Shown here: positions 34,529 through 43,061 of the stretch, piece after piece
Numbering within the stretch: the first letter of the stretch is position 1
How the letters are laid out: every line of letters begins with the position of its first letter
From: Neolewinella agarilytica
GTDB taxonomy: Bacteria > Bacteroidota > Bacteroidia > Chitinophagales > Saprospiraceae
Direction: 5' to 3'
Length of the DNA stretch: 64,000 nucleotides
Assembly (NCBI RefSeq): GCF_900110645.1
Contig: NZ_FOFB01000014.1
Span: 62,001-126,000, forward strand
The notes under the pieces: model-generated
Database searches by the model: none
Told to the model about the DNA's origin: nothing
The model's input: only the letters and a program-made list of their open reading frames with translations
Made by a program: the position numbers and the translations under genes

Positions 34529-36328
34529 TTACAGGGCATATTCGTTTGCCTTGATGCAGTGATCCGCTACGATCCGGCGCAGCGCTTTCACGTTCTGTGG
34601 TGGGTAGCTGGTAAAGCGGCGGATACCGTTGGCGAAGGTGGTCAGCAGATCTCCTTCGGCGAAACCAGCCACGGCGTCAAGGCCATTCTTGGCAATGCGC
34701 GCGTTGGCGTCGTGTACGTAAACTTTCAGTACCGCGTCGAGTAATTCCTGTGGCTGAGTAGCCTTGCCCGTTTTCCGGAGTTTCTGCAGGCGGAGGAGGG
34801 TAGACTCTGCATTGAGCAGGTCCGCCAGCATATCAGATACGTTCATCACGATCTCCTGCTCTTCCTTGAGGTCGAGCTTGCCGTCCATCTGAGCTTTGGC
34901 GGCGGCGCCGACAACCATCAGGATGGCTTTTTTGAAGTCGCCTACCGCCTTGACCTCCGCACCGTAGGGGCCGTCGGGAATGCTGGTATCAGCTGGCGTA
35001 GCCAGCTCTTTCTGCACGGCCCATGCCGGAGAGACGATGTCGATAGCTCCCTTCATTGCCCGGCGCATGAGCTGGGAAACGCTGAGCAGACGGTTAATTT
35101 CGTTGGTGCCTTCGTAGATGCGGTTAATACGCGCATCACGGTACATCCGCGGTGCGAGGGTTTCCTCGCTGTAGCCCATGCCACCATGAATCTGGAGGAC
35201 TTCGTCAACGGTGTAATCCAATAGTTCAGAACCGATGAATTTCAGCAGGGCACACTCAATGGCGTACTCCTCGGCGCTGAGGCGCTTGGCTTCGGCGTAA
35301 GATTTGCCGTCAGCTTTGTGGCTGGTGTTGGCGTCCTGAATCTGCTGGCTTACGCGGTAAAGAGAGGACTCTCCCACGAAGATGCGGATAGCTGCTTCCG
35401 CAATTTTGTGTTTGATCGCACCGAAATTGGCGATCGGCTGGCCAAACTGAATCCGCTCGTTAGCATATTTAATGCCAACACTAAGGGCGCCACGGGCACC
35501 ACCTACACTTAGTGCGTGCAGCTTGAAACGACCTACATTGAGTACGTTGAAAGCAATGAGGTGACCCTTTCCGATTTCACCCAGGAAGGCGTCCGCCGGA
35601 ATCCGGCAGTTCTCGAAAAAGACCTGGCGGGTGGAACTACCCTTGATGCCCAGTTTGTCTTCTTCCGCGCCCAGCGTAATGCCGGGTAAGTTGGAGGGCA
35701 CAATGAAACCGGTAAACTTGTCACCATCCGCTTGTGCGAAAACGATGAATACGTCGGCGAAGCCGGCGTTCGAGATCCACATCTTCTGGCCGTTCAGTAC
35801 CCACTCGTCGCCGTCGCGCATCGCCGTCGTCTTCGCGCCGGTGGCGTCAGAACCGGAGCTGGGCTCCGTAAGGCAGTAGGCCGCCTTCAACTCGCCACTG
35901 ATCAGGCGGGGAAGCCACTCTTCTTTTTGCGCTTCCGTACCGTAGTAAAGGATGGGCAACATCCCGATTCCGGTATGTGCCGCGAAAGAAACCGTAAAGG
36001 AACCGGAGCTGGCACCCAGTACGTCGCAAATCAGCGTATTGGTGTTGGTGTCCATCTCCATGCCACCGTAGGCCTCGGGCATGTGACTACCCAGGAGGCC
36101 GAGGTCGGCCATCTTATTGAGCAGCTTGACGGCGATATTGTCTTCCTGCTTCTCAATCTTGTCGAGGTTAGGGATGATTTCCTGATCAACGAAGTCTCTC
36201 ATCATCTGCTTCACCATGAGTTGCTCCTCATTAAATTCCTCGGGAGAGAAGATGGAGTCAGGGCTAGCGTCGGCAACGAGAAATTCTCCGCCTTTCAATA
36301 CTTTCTTAGCTTCCAGAACTGTGGACAT
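34529..36328 (-). CDS. Acyl-CoA dehydrogenase, long form
   Basis: The 599-residue flavoenzyme has the acyl-CoA dehydrogenase N, middle and C domains (about 30-430). Its motifs include AYCLTEPSSGSDA and the catalytic-base region RINRIYEGTNEINRLL. A roughly 150-residue helical C-terminal extension resembles very-long-chain enzymes. It should oxidise acyl-CoA to enoyl-CoA and pass electrons to ETF in beta-oxidation. It appears to be a single-gene unit with two matching palindromes upstream, the first only 24 bases before the start codon, suggesting repression by a fatty-acid-type regulator (inference). Confidence 0.92.
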   Translation of the reverse strand: MSTVLEAKKVLKGGEFLVADASPDSIFSPEEFNEEQLMVKQMMRDFVDQEIIPNLDKIEKQEDNIAVKLLNKMADLGLLGSHMPEAYGGMEMDTNTNTLICDVLGASSGSFTVSFAAHTGIGMLPILYYGTEAQKEEWLPRLISGELKAAYCLTEPSSGSDATGAKTTAMRDGDEWVLNGQKMWISNAGFADVFIVFAQADGDKFTGFIVPSNLPGITLGAEEDKLGIKGSSTRQVFFENCRIPADAFLGEIGKGHLIAFNVLNVGRFKLHALSVGGARGALSVGIKYANERIQFGQPIANFGAIKHKIAEAAIRIFVGESSLYRVSQQIQDANTSHKADGKSYAEAKRLSAEEYAIECALLKFIGSELLDYTVDEVLQIHGGMGYSEETLAPRMYRDARINRIYEGTNEINRLLSVSQLMRRAMKGAIDIVSPAWAVQKELATPADTSIPDGPYGAEVKAVGDFKKAILMVVGAAAKAQMDGKLDLKEEQEIVMNVSDMLADLLNAESTLLRLQKLRKTGKATQPQELLDAVLKVYVHDANARIAKNGLDAVAGFAEGDLLTTFANGIRRFTSYPPQNVKALRRIVADHCIKANEYAL

Positions 36329-36351
36329 GATGGGACTTTGTTTTTTGTTTT

Positions 36352-36429
36352 AGCGAATTTTCGCTGCGAAGTTACGGGATAGAGCTTAGCCGATCAAGGG
36401 AATGAGGAATAATTTAGCGAAAATTCGCT
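36352..36429. promoter_or_regulatory. Pair of 14-bp palindromic operators upstream of acyl-CoA dehydrogenase
   Basis: AGCGAATTTTCGCT at 36352-36365 and its exact reverse complement AGCGAAAATTCGCT at 36416-36429 lie 64 bases centre to centre. That puts them on about the same helical face. The shared flanks (TTTAGCG..CGCTG) extend the similarity. They probably bind a dimeric repressor of beta-oxidation, perhaps TetR-like (inference). Confidence 0.75.
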
Positions 36430-36955
36430 GATAGGTGCCTCTTTCCGTGTTTGCGTGTTGGAACTTCAATACTGCGGGTTTCGCTTGCCGTTTTGAGAAA
36501 AAGCTTATCATGAATCACTAAGACCAAGTCAAACTGTATTTGTTGATGCGCGACATATAACCTTTACCTCAATCAGCAGTACGAAAGACGCTTTGCCACA
36601 TTTCCGTTGTTCAATACGTTAATATTATTGATTGATAATGTGATAATGTATGTACTTGTCTAAGTGTAAATACTTTTGTACTTTCGCTTTTGTACTAACG
36701 ATGCGTTGTGTGAGAAGGACCAAAATTTTGTTATGCCTTCTTGTTAGATATTCTAATTTCTTGGAACTAAGGCTAAACCTAATCACTATCATTGGTCAGC
36801 TTTATGTTGTATCACATTTTCGTCGAAAATGGCGGGCCTGCTCATTGATTTGGCCTTAATTGTTGGCTAAATTTATCGTACTTGATCTGAGTTTTCGCAT
36901 CTGAAGCAAAACATTAATAGATGGCGATCCATCAACACCGTTAAACCTTATAACC
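36430..36955 (+). promoter_or_regulatory. AT-rich intergenic region with candidate promoter of the lipoprotein cluster
   Basis: TACTTTTG at 36671-36678 fits TAnnTTTG, but no ideal -33 is seen and it is 285 bases from the ATG at 36956. I found no RNA gene or supported small ORF here; the 69-codon frame at 36650 has no supporting feature. Confidence 0.35.
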
Positions 36956-38518
36956 ATGAAGCATAACTTCTCGATTACCTTTCTAAGCTTTGTCTTATTT
37001 TTCATGTTTAGTTGTATTGAAAAAGATAGCTTGATTCCAAACTCAGACTTTAGCGATACAGTTGAATTCATCAATGTGAATAATCTTCATCAATCAGTAG
37101 TTGCGAATGGCAGAGCTGTAATCGATACTTCGTTATTCAATATCTCTTCGTTAAGCCCTAAGTTGCAAGATCGATTGGCAGGTATCAAGTATCAGTATAC
37201 TAAGTCCATTGACGGTTTAGATCCTGCTAAGACGGGCTACCCTGTTTGGGGTGGCATCATGGGGAACGAAGCTGTTAGTATTATACCCACCGTCAGGCCA
37301 AATTTGAACCTCTCTTATGAATTTTTAGTTGTCTTCGAGAATGAACTGGAGGAGCAAAAAATAGCCTACGTTAGTGGTGTGGAACAAGACGATTTTGTTC
37401 ATTTAATTAATATTCTCAACTATCCAATCCTGACAGAAGCTTCGCGGGAAGACCTTTATGGACTGGGAGGTACAACCATTTTAGGAATAGATATCATAGA
37501 TGGAGGAGGGGTGTCAGAAGGTGGGCAACCAGGAAATGACCCCACACACGAGTGTTATGTAGCGACATTTATATCAAGAGATTGTCTGTCTGTTTCGCAA
37601 GACGGAGTCGGAGAACTCTGTTGTAAATGTGAGACTAACGTAACAACTACAAGAGGGTGTAGAGTTATTGCTGGAGAAGGTGGCGGCGGTGTTTCTGGGG
37701 GGAGTGATACTGGTGGCGGTGGTATTGGTGGCAGTAATGGAACTGGTGGTGGTGGGCCGAACATTGGCGATCAGGTTCGAAGGCATCTTGATAGCTTAAG
37801 GAATGAAGCGCCGGACCAAATTATTAATAATGTAGACTGTCAGCAAGAACCCTGTCTTTGTGAGGTGATCAATAAGTATGCTGAAAATCCAAATCTTTTT
37901 GAAAACCTGAGTAATGAAGTTTCTCAGATGATACGAAGTATATTTGAAATACCAAATTTTCAGAGTATTACTATTACGACAACTGCGGTAGAGGGGACTA
38001 CGTTGGGCTCTAACGAAATAGCAAGACATACCCCCATATCTGCAGGAAATTTCCCCTTGGCAGGAATTGCTCATAGTGAAATCATATTCAATAGTAATTA
38101 TCAACTCAATTGTACACAAGTGCACTTAGCTGCAACGCTATTGCATGAATCTATGAACGCCTACATTGATGCTCAAAGATTGGCTTTAACCTCGACAGAT
38201 TTTAATCGATTGTATCCTTTGTTCTCAACTGGCTTTAATTTAAATGATTCCCACCATAGAACAATAGCAGATATGTACATCGGGGAACTCTCTCGTAGTT
38301 TACGTCATATGTTTCCAGATCCAAAATTGACGGATGAATTTATTGAAGCATTGACATGGCAAGGGTTAGAAAATACTCCTGCTTATAGTGCCCTTGTTTC
38401 ATTAAAACCACCTGGATTTGAACAAAGAGTTCAGGACATTAATAGAATAGCATCTTGTCAGGGATATCCACACTCTCCTCAAGAACTTAATGCAATGGGG
38501 CTAGTGTCTTGTTTTTAA
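36956..38518 (+). CDS. Hypothetical lipoprotein with a Gly-rich hinge and degenerate zincin motif
   Basis: The 520-residue protein has a lipobox FFMFSC (Cys20), an N-terminal domain (about 25-190) of unknown type and a Cys-rich patch. A long Gly/Ser hinge follows (about 239-265), and then a helical C-terminal domain. The C-terminal domain has LLHESMNAYIDA (H397, E398, then N401), similar to HExxH zincin helices of Bacteroidota proteins but with the second His replaced by Asn, and a later HHRTIADMY. It may be a toxin-like or inactive protease domain displayed on the surface. Two duplicated small exported genes follow. The cluster is AT-rich. Confidence 0.55.
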   Translation: MKHNFSITFLSFVLFFMFSCIEKDSLIPNSDFSDTVEFINVNNLHQSVVANGRAVIDTSLFNISSLSPKLQDRLAGIKYQYTKSIDGLDPAKTGYPVWGGIMGNEAVSIIPTVRPNLNLSYEFLVVFENELEEQKIAYVSGVEQDDFVHLINILNYPILTEASREDLYGLGGTTILGIDIIDGGGVSEGGQPGNDPTHECYVATFISRDCLSVSQDGVGELCCKCETNVTTTRGCRVIAGEGGGGVSGGSDTGGGGIGGSNGTGGGGPNIGDQVRRHLDSLRNEAPDQIINNVDCQQEPCLCEVINKYAENPNLFENLSNEVSQMIRSIFEIPNFQSITITTTAVEGTTLGSNEIARHTPISAGNFPLAGIAHSEIIFNSNYQLNCTQVHLAATLLHESMNAYIDAQRLALTSTDFNRLYPLFSTGFNLNDSHHRTIADMYIGELSRSLRHMFPDPKLTDEFIEALTWQGLENTPAYSALVSLKPPGFEQRVQDINRIASCQGYPHSPQELNAMGLVSCF

Positions 38519-38538
38519 ACTACAACGAAATGATAATA

Positions 38539-39006
38539 ATGACTTATACTAAACCTCGCTACATCGTTGTTTTACTGGGACTTTTTACCTGCTTTCCCCT
38601 TTTGGGGCAACCCAAACTTGATCAAAATTTTCTGCTTAATGCTTTCAATAGTCTTAGTCCGGTTGAGCGTTTTCATTCAACTCGCACGGATGATTTCATC
38701 ACCTATTTCACATTCCACCCAGTGTCAAGATCTAATGGTGCCGTAAGATTTTATCTGTCGAGCACCTTTACCGATGAAAACGGAAAAACGATAGTGGAAT
38801 CGGGGCGGATAATAGAGATGTCTGAAGTACTCCTTCCTGACGAACCGCTACAGCTAATTGTGCAGCCAGTTGTTATTTACTTAAACTGTTATGAATTTTC
38901 GCGAAATGACATGAAGCCTAGCACTAAATTTTTAAAAGAGGAACTGAATACTTGGAGAGCTTGTGGTTATAGTGTTCAACAGCCTACAAAAATTACCAAA
39001 GGGTAG
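38539..39006 (+). CDS. Small exported protein, first of a tandem pair
   Basis: The 155-residue protein has a signal peptide (YIVVLLGLFTCFPLLGQ) and a compact domain with TYFTFHPVSRSNGAV, STFTDENGKTIVESGRII and RACGY. It is about half identical to the next gene. I chose ATG 38539 by alignment with that paralogue; ATG 38530 is also possible. I know of no family. As a small periplasmic protein repeated behind a larger lipoprotein gene, it could be an immunity protein or accessory factor (speculation). Confidence 0.6.
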   Translation: MTYTKPRYIVVLLGLFTCFPLLGQPKLDQNFLLNAFNSLSPVERFHSTRTDDFITYFTFHPVSRSNGAVRFYLSSTFTDENGKTIVESGRIIEMSEVLLPDEPLQLIVQPVVIYLNCYEFSRNDMKPSTKFLKEELNTWRACGYSVQQPTKITKG

Positions 39007-39606
39007 CAACACTGACAAGGATCAAGCTCAGGATTTGCCAAGACAATGAAATAGTAAAATTAGTTAAACAATAGGAAAGTAAGACTAATCGCTTTCTTTT
39101 AGGATGACATGAAAATACTAACTAATATTTACTGTAACGTATTGTTTCTAGGGATTTTCACCTGCTTGCCTCTCTTCGGGCAACCCGAACTTGATCAAAA
39201 ATTTTGGTTTGAGGCTTTTAAAAGCCTGAGATCAACTGAGCGTTTCCGATCATCCCTAAGCCGGGTGGACAACTTTGCGACCTATTTTACATTTCACCCG
39301 GTATCAAAGTCGAATGGTATTGTAAGTATGTATTTAACGAGTACCTTTACCGATGAGAATGGAAATATGGTAGTCGAATTGGGGCGGATAATTGAGTTGC
39401 CTGAAACTCTCCTTCCTGCCGAGCCCATACAGTTGATCATACAGCCAACGGTGATTTATATCAATAGCGATAGTCTTTTTCGAAATGAAATGAATTTTAT
39501 CGATAGATTTCCGGAAAGTGAGCTAGAGCGTTGGAAAGCTTGTGGCTATAATATTAAGAAGCCCGAACAGATCATAAGATCAACACAACACTGATAAGGA
39601 TCAAGC
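39007..39606. repeat. Direct repeat marking a tandem gene duplication
   Basis: CAACACTGACAAGGATCAAGC at 39007-39027 recurs with one change at 39586-39606, 579 bases later, in each case at the 3' end of one of the paired genes. This shows that the duplicated unit included the 3' flank as well as the coding part. Confidence 0.75.
39109..39594 (+). CDS. Small exported protein, second of a tandem pair
   Basis: The 161-residue protein has a signal peptide (VLFLGIFTCLPLFGQ) and the same domain as its upstream paralogue (TYFTFHPVSKSNGIV, STFTDENGNMVVELGRII, KACGY). The two are most alike in the central block and diverge near the C-terminus. The role is unknown. It ends the AT-rich cluster; the next gene, an MFS transporter, returns to the higher-GC background. 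Confidence 0.6.
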   Translation: MKILTNIYCNVLFLGIFTCLPLFGQPELDQKFWFEAFKSLRSTERFRSSLSRVDNFATYFTFHPVSKSNGIVSMYLTSTFTDENGNMVVELGRIIELPETLLPAEPIQLIIQPTVIYINSDSLFRNEMNFIDRFPESELERWKACGYNIKKPEQIIRSTQH

Positions 39607-39699
39607 CATTATGTGTTTCTATCCGACAGTTCACATTAAAAAACTAGAAAGGGGTGAGGCTGCGCGCCCAAATCACCGGAGAACTATCGATCTTGCCCC

Positions 39700-40887
39700 A
39701 TGTCCCGCTCCGTCCTCCCCCTCATCGTCCTGGCTCAATTCTGCTGTACTTCTGTCTGGTTCGCGGGCAATGCCGTGATGACGGATATGGTGGCAGCCTA
39801 CAGCCTTGGCCCGGCGGCCCTGGGCAGTCTTACCTCCGCCATACAATTCGGCTTCATCTGCGGTACACTGGTCTTTGCCATATTGGCCATCGCCGATCGC
39901 TTTTCGCCCAGTCGGGTCTTTATGGTGTCCGCTTTGGTAGCAGCGGGGATGAATGTTTGCCCGACGGTGGAGGGTAACACGCTTGCGACTTTGTTGGTCA
40001 GCCGGTTTGTGACCGGCTTTTGCTTGGCGGGAATTTATCCGGTAGGGATGAAGATCGCGTCGGATTATTTCGATAAAGGCCTGGGCAGATCATTAGGCTA
40101 CCTGGTGGGGGCCTTAGTGTTGGGGACGGCCTTTCCGCACCTGCTGCGAAGTTTTGAAGGGGTACTTCCCTGGCGGTTCGTGTTTGTGCTTACTTCCGGA
40201 ATTGCTGCTATTGGCGGACTGCTGATCGGGGTTTTGGTTCCGGACGGGCCACATCGCCGTTCGGGCCAGCGGCCGGAGTTGATGGCCTTCACCCAGGTCT
40301 TTCAGAAGCAGGATTTTCGCCGGGCCGCCTTTGGCTACTTCGGGCATATGTGGGAACTCTACACTTTCTGGGCTTTTGTTCCGCTATTGATCACGGCCTA
40401 CTCTCTGCAGCAGGCATCCCTTAGCCTGAACGTGCCGCTGCTTTCTTTTGGCATCATTGCGGTTGGCGGAGTGGCTTGCGTTTTGGGCGGCTATTTATCC
40501 GAACGCTTTGGCGTTCGGTCAGTAGCGCGTTCCGCCCTCAGTCTGTCCGGAATCTGCTGTTTGTTACTCCCCGTCTTTTTTCTTCTGGCTCCCTTACCTC
40601 TGTTTCTTACACTACTATTCTTTTGGGGGATGGTGGTGGTGATGGATTCTCCCCTCTTTTCCACCCTTGTTGCCCAAAGTGCTGATCCATCCCTGAAAGG
40701 CACCGCCCTGACCATCGTTAACTGCCTCGGCTTTGGGCTTACGATTGTCAGTATTCAGCTACTGTCTTACCTCCTGAAGCAAGTGGAGGTAATCTGGATT
40801 TACCCCTTGTTGGCGATGGGGCCGCTGCTGGGAGTAATAGCAACTTCGTCCGCCAGTAACCGTCTCCGGAAGGCCAATGTTAACTAG
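39700..40887 (+). CDS. MFS transporter
   Basis: The 395-residue inner-membrane protein has about 12 hydrophobic helices. Between helices 2 and 3 it has IADRFSPSRVF, the position of the usual MFS loop motif. It resembles the CynX/NarK-like small-anion group only loosely, so the substrate is left open. It stands alone between the AT-rich cluster and a barrel gene. The start is ATG 39700 just before the first helix. Confidence 0.8.
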   Translation: MSRSVLPLIVLAQFCCTSVWFAGNAVMTDMVAAYSLGPAALGSLTSAIQFGFICGTLVFAILAIADRFSPSRVFMVSALVAAGMNVCPTVEGNTLATLLVSRFVTGFCLAGIYPVGMKIASDYFDKGLGRSLGYLVGALVLGTAFPHLLRSFEGVLPWRFVFVLTSGIAAIGGLLIGVLVPDGPHRRSGQRPELMAFTQVFQKQDFRRAAFGYFGHMWELYTFWAFVPLLITAYSLQQASLSLNVPLLSFGIIAVGGVACVLGGYLSERFGVRSVARSALSLSGICCLLLPVFFLLAPLPLFLTLLFFWGMVVVMDSPLFSTLVAQSADPSLKGTALTIVNCLGFGLTIVSIQLLSYLLKQVEVIWIYPLLAMGPLLGVIATSSASNRLRKANVN

Positions 40888-41361
40888 AGTTTAAAGATTA
40901 TTCGTTCAGGCAACGTTTCCTTTAGTCATGCCGTTATCAGGGTACCTATTAATTCTCCTACACCCTTTTTTATTAACACCTGATGCGTTTACACAATAAT
41001 GTGATGCTCGTCGCGCAATTGCCGGCAACCATTCGCTTGCTGTTTCGGCAGGCCATCCTTCCTTTTCCGTTTACCACAGGACAGTATGTTCTGAGGTTTT
41101 GCTTAGCCAAAACAGGACTTCCCGACGCCGCCCTTGTCAGGAAGAAACCCCGGTTTACCCATTACCCATTGCAGTGCAGCCTTTTTTGATTTTTTCCCGG
41201 AAAAAACAAGTGTTGACTGTCACAATCCCCATTAAAACCGCTTATAAGGTTTTAGTAAGCTGAGAATAGCATAACAACAGGAGTACGGAAGTTCTTCCAG
41301 AATTATGAATTTTTCCTGCTCTCCCGTCCATATTATAAATAATACCCTTAACACCCTCATC
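40888..41361. other. Intergenic region, 474 bases
   Basis: An inverted repeat AAAACC (41234-41239) / GGTTTT (41248-41253) and a smaller one around 41094-41112 (GTTTTG / CAAAAC) are visible. A 68-codon frame at 40983 shows no supporting feature. I see no RNA gene. Confidence 0.4.
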
Positions 41362-42057
41362 ATGCGCTTTATCTCTATTACCCTAGTCTGTTTTTTTACG
41401 CTTATCATATCTTCCTTAGCCGCCCAGACCACAGTTGGAATGCGCGTTCTTAGTGGTACCTCATCACTTACTTCTGCACAGGACGTATTGCCCAGTAATC
41501 TGGGGACGCATAGCCGGGTCGCCGGTTCTACCTTCGGTCTGGTGGTGGAGCGTGACCTGACTTATCATGTCAGTCTTCGGTCTGGTGTCCAGCAAACCCA
41601 GCGCGGAACTACCTTGCAGCAGGGGACGATACCTAAACTGCTGGGAGCCTCCCTTCCGCTCAATTACGAAGCCCGAATCCGTATGAGTTACGTAGAGGTT
41701 CCCCTTGCTCTTAAGTTCAGCGTTCCCATCGCTCAACAGCAGGTGGAGCTCTTCGGCTGGGGTGGAGCTACGGCCGGTTATGCACTGGCGGGCAGCGTTC
41801 GTTCGCGTTCAACAACGTCTATGAATTTTCAGCTGGCTACCTCAAAACTGGACATGGTGAACTACGCTTTCCCCCGTTTTCACCTCGGCTATACGGGCGG
41901 ACTGGGCTTCGGCCTTAACCTGGGGGAGACGCTTCAGTTCCGGCTGGAGGCTGAGTACAACCGAAGCGCCAAAAAGAAGGCCATGCTAACACCCGAAAGC
42001 GGGGAGCACGAATACCAGATATTGCACTTTGGTGCGGGGATGGTGTTCCGGCTGTAG
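41362..42057 (+). CDS. PorT-like outer-membrane beta-barrel protein
   Basis: The 231-residue protein has a signal peptide (MRFISITLVCFFTLIISSLAAQ) and OMP_b-brl_2-type strands. Recognisable segments are LRSGVQQTQRGTTL, IRMSYVEVPLALKF and YTGGLGFGLNLG. I start at ATG 41362 rather than 41305 because the signal peptide begins there. It resembles the barrel encoded at 45683-46378, so the two are paralogues. Such small barrels are abundant in Bacteroidota and mostly of unknown function. Confidence 0.75.
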   Translation: MRFISITLVCFFTLIISSLAAQTTVGMRVLSGTSSLTSAQDVLPSNLGTHSRVAGSTFGLVVERDLTYHVSLRSGVQQTQRGTTLQQGTIPKLLGASLPLNYEARIRMSYVEVPLALKFSVPIAQQQVELFGWGGATAGYALAGSVRSRSTTSMNFQLATSKLDMVNYAFPRFHLGYTGGLGFGLNLGETLQFRLEAEYNRSAKKKAMLTPESGEHEYQILHFGAGMVFRL

Positions 42058-42115
42058 CGATTTTTTCCCTGATGAAAAATCGGAGCAGAGGCAAAGTAAG
42101 GGTGGCAGCGCAGAT

Positions 42116-43054
42116 TCATTTCTGCGCTGTCACCAGTACCTCGTAAGAGGAATACCTTCTGGCCCACTTGCCCGCGGAGATGCTCATGGCCGAAGCCAGG
42201 CCGTCCGCTATCATAGCGTTCGGCCCAATGACGGTAATGATGGCCTGGTGGGTTACTCCATAGCCCGTTCGCGGATCAATGAGGTGGCTGTAGCGCCTGC
42301 CAGCGTGCTCCAGAAAACGGTAGGTATCTCCGGAAGTAGCAACGGCAATGTTTTTCAGCGATCTCTTTTGTTGGCTGCCCGGGAAATCAATAACCCACCC
42401 ATCGGGTTGATCCGGTGGGCAATCACCGAGGAGGAGGTCTCCGCCACCGTCGAGGAGGAAGGCCGTGAAGCCCGCTTCCTGAAGTAGCTGGCCGACAACA
42501 TCCAGTGCGTAGCCCTTGGCGACGCCCCCAAGGTCGAGTTTTATATCACTGCGCCGGAGGCGAAGACACCCTTTCCTTGCTGTTTTCAGGTCTTTCCATT
42601 GCACCTGCGTGCGCGCCGCAAAAATGTCTTCTTCCTCCGGGAGTTCCTGCTGCCGGAACGCCCGCCGCCAGAGCTTCGTCAACGGCCCTGCCGTCGGGTC
42701 ATAAGCTCCCTTACTGTGCCGGGCCAGCTGCTTGCTAAAGCAAAGTACGGTGTATAAATCAGGTGACACCTTCTGCCAGTCCGTTTGGCCCGTCAGTTTA
42801 TTCAGCTCACTGCCCGACCGGTAATCACTCATGCTTTGCTCCAGGGCATCCACCTTGGCGAAGCATTGACGCACTGCGAATGATAAGCCGCTCGTGTCCT
42901 TCGCTGAGATCGTGATGCGAAACTCGGTACCCATGGCGGGATGGGTGAAGGTGTACTGCGGTTGCGCGCACAATAAGCCGGCCTCCCAGATCAATACCAG
43001 GGCCAAATAAGGAGTAAGTAAGTGCCAAGGCCGGGGCCAGGTCAAGTAGCGCAT
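42116..43054 (-). CDS. ApbE-like FAD:protein FMN transferase
   Basis: The 312-residue protein has an N-terminal membrane or signal segment (LLTPYLALVLIWEAGLLCAQ). ApbE motifs follow: MGTEFRITI, LDLGGVAKGYALD, FLLDGGGDLLLG and HLIDPRTGYGV. ApbE enzymes attach FMN to Ser/Thr of exported redox proteins, using FAD. No obvious flavinylation target is adjacent. The gene starts 7 bases after the stop of the Gfo/Idh/MocA gene on the same strand. A copy of the dispersed repeat encodes residues about 146-153 (AARTQVQW) in a loop. Confidence 0.88.
   Translation of the reverse strand: MRYLTWPRPWHLLTPYLALVLIWEAGLLCAQPQYTFTHPAMGTEFRITISAKDTSGLSFAVRQCFAKVDALEQSMSDYRSGSELNKLTGQTDWQKVSPDLYTVLCFSKQLARHSKGAYDPTAGPLTKLWRRAFRQQELPEEEDIFAARTQVQWKDLKTARKGCLRLRRSDIKLDLGGVAKGYALDVVGQLLQEAGFTAFLLDGGGDLLLGDCPPDQPDGWVIDFPGSQQKRSLKNIAVATSGDTYRFLEHAGRRYSHLIDPRTGYGVTHQAIITVIGPNAMIADGLASAMSISAGKWARRYSSYEVLVTAQK
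42596..42617 (-). repeat. Dispersed 20-mer copy inside the apbE-like gene
   Basis: On the minus strand GGCGCGCACGCAGGTGCAAT keeps the exact core and encodes RTQVQ in frame, in a loop between conserved ApbE motifs. Confidence 0.75.
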
Positions 43055-43061
43055 ATCTTCC

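Noticed and set aside
36650-36859. 69-codon frame in the AT-rich gap
   Set aside because: No clear signal peptide, no conserved motif and no RBS; more likely random open frame.
40983-41189. 68-codon frame before the barrel gene
   Set aside because: No leader, motif or context support.
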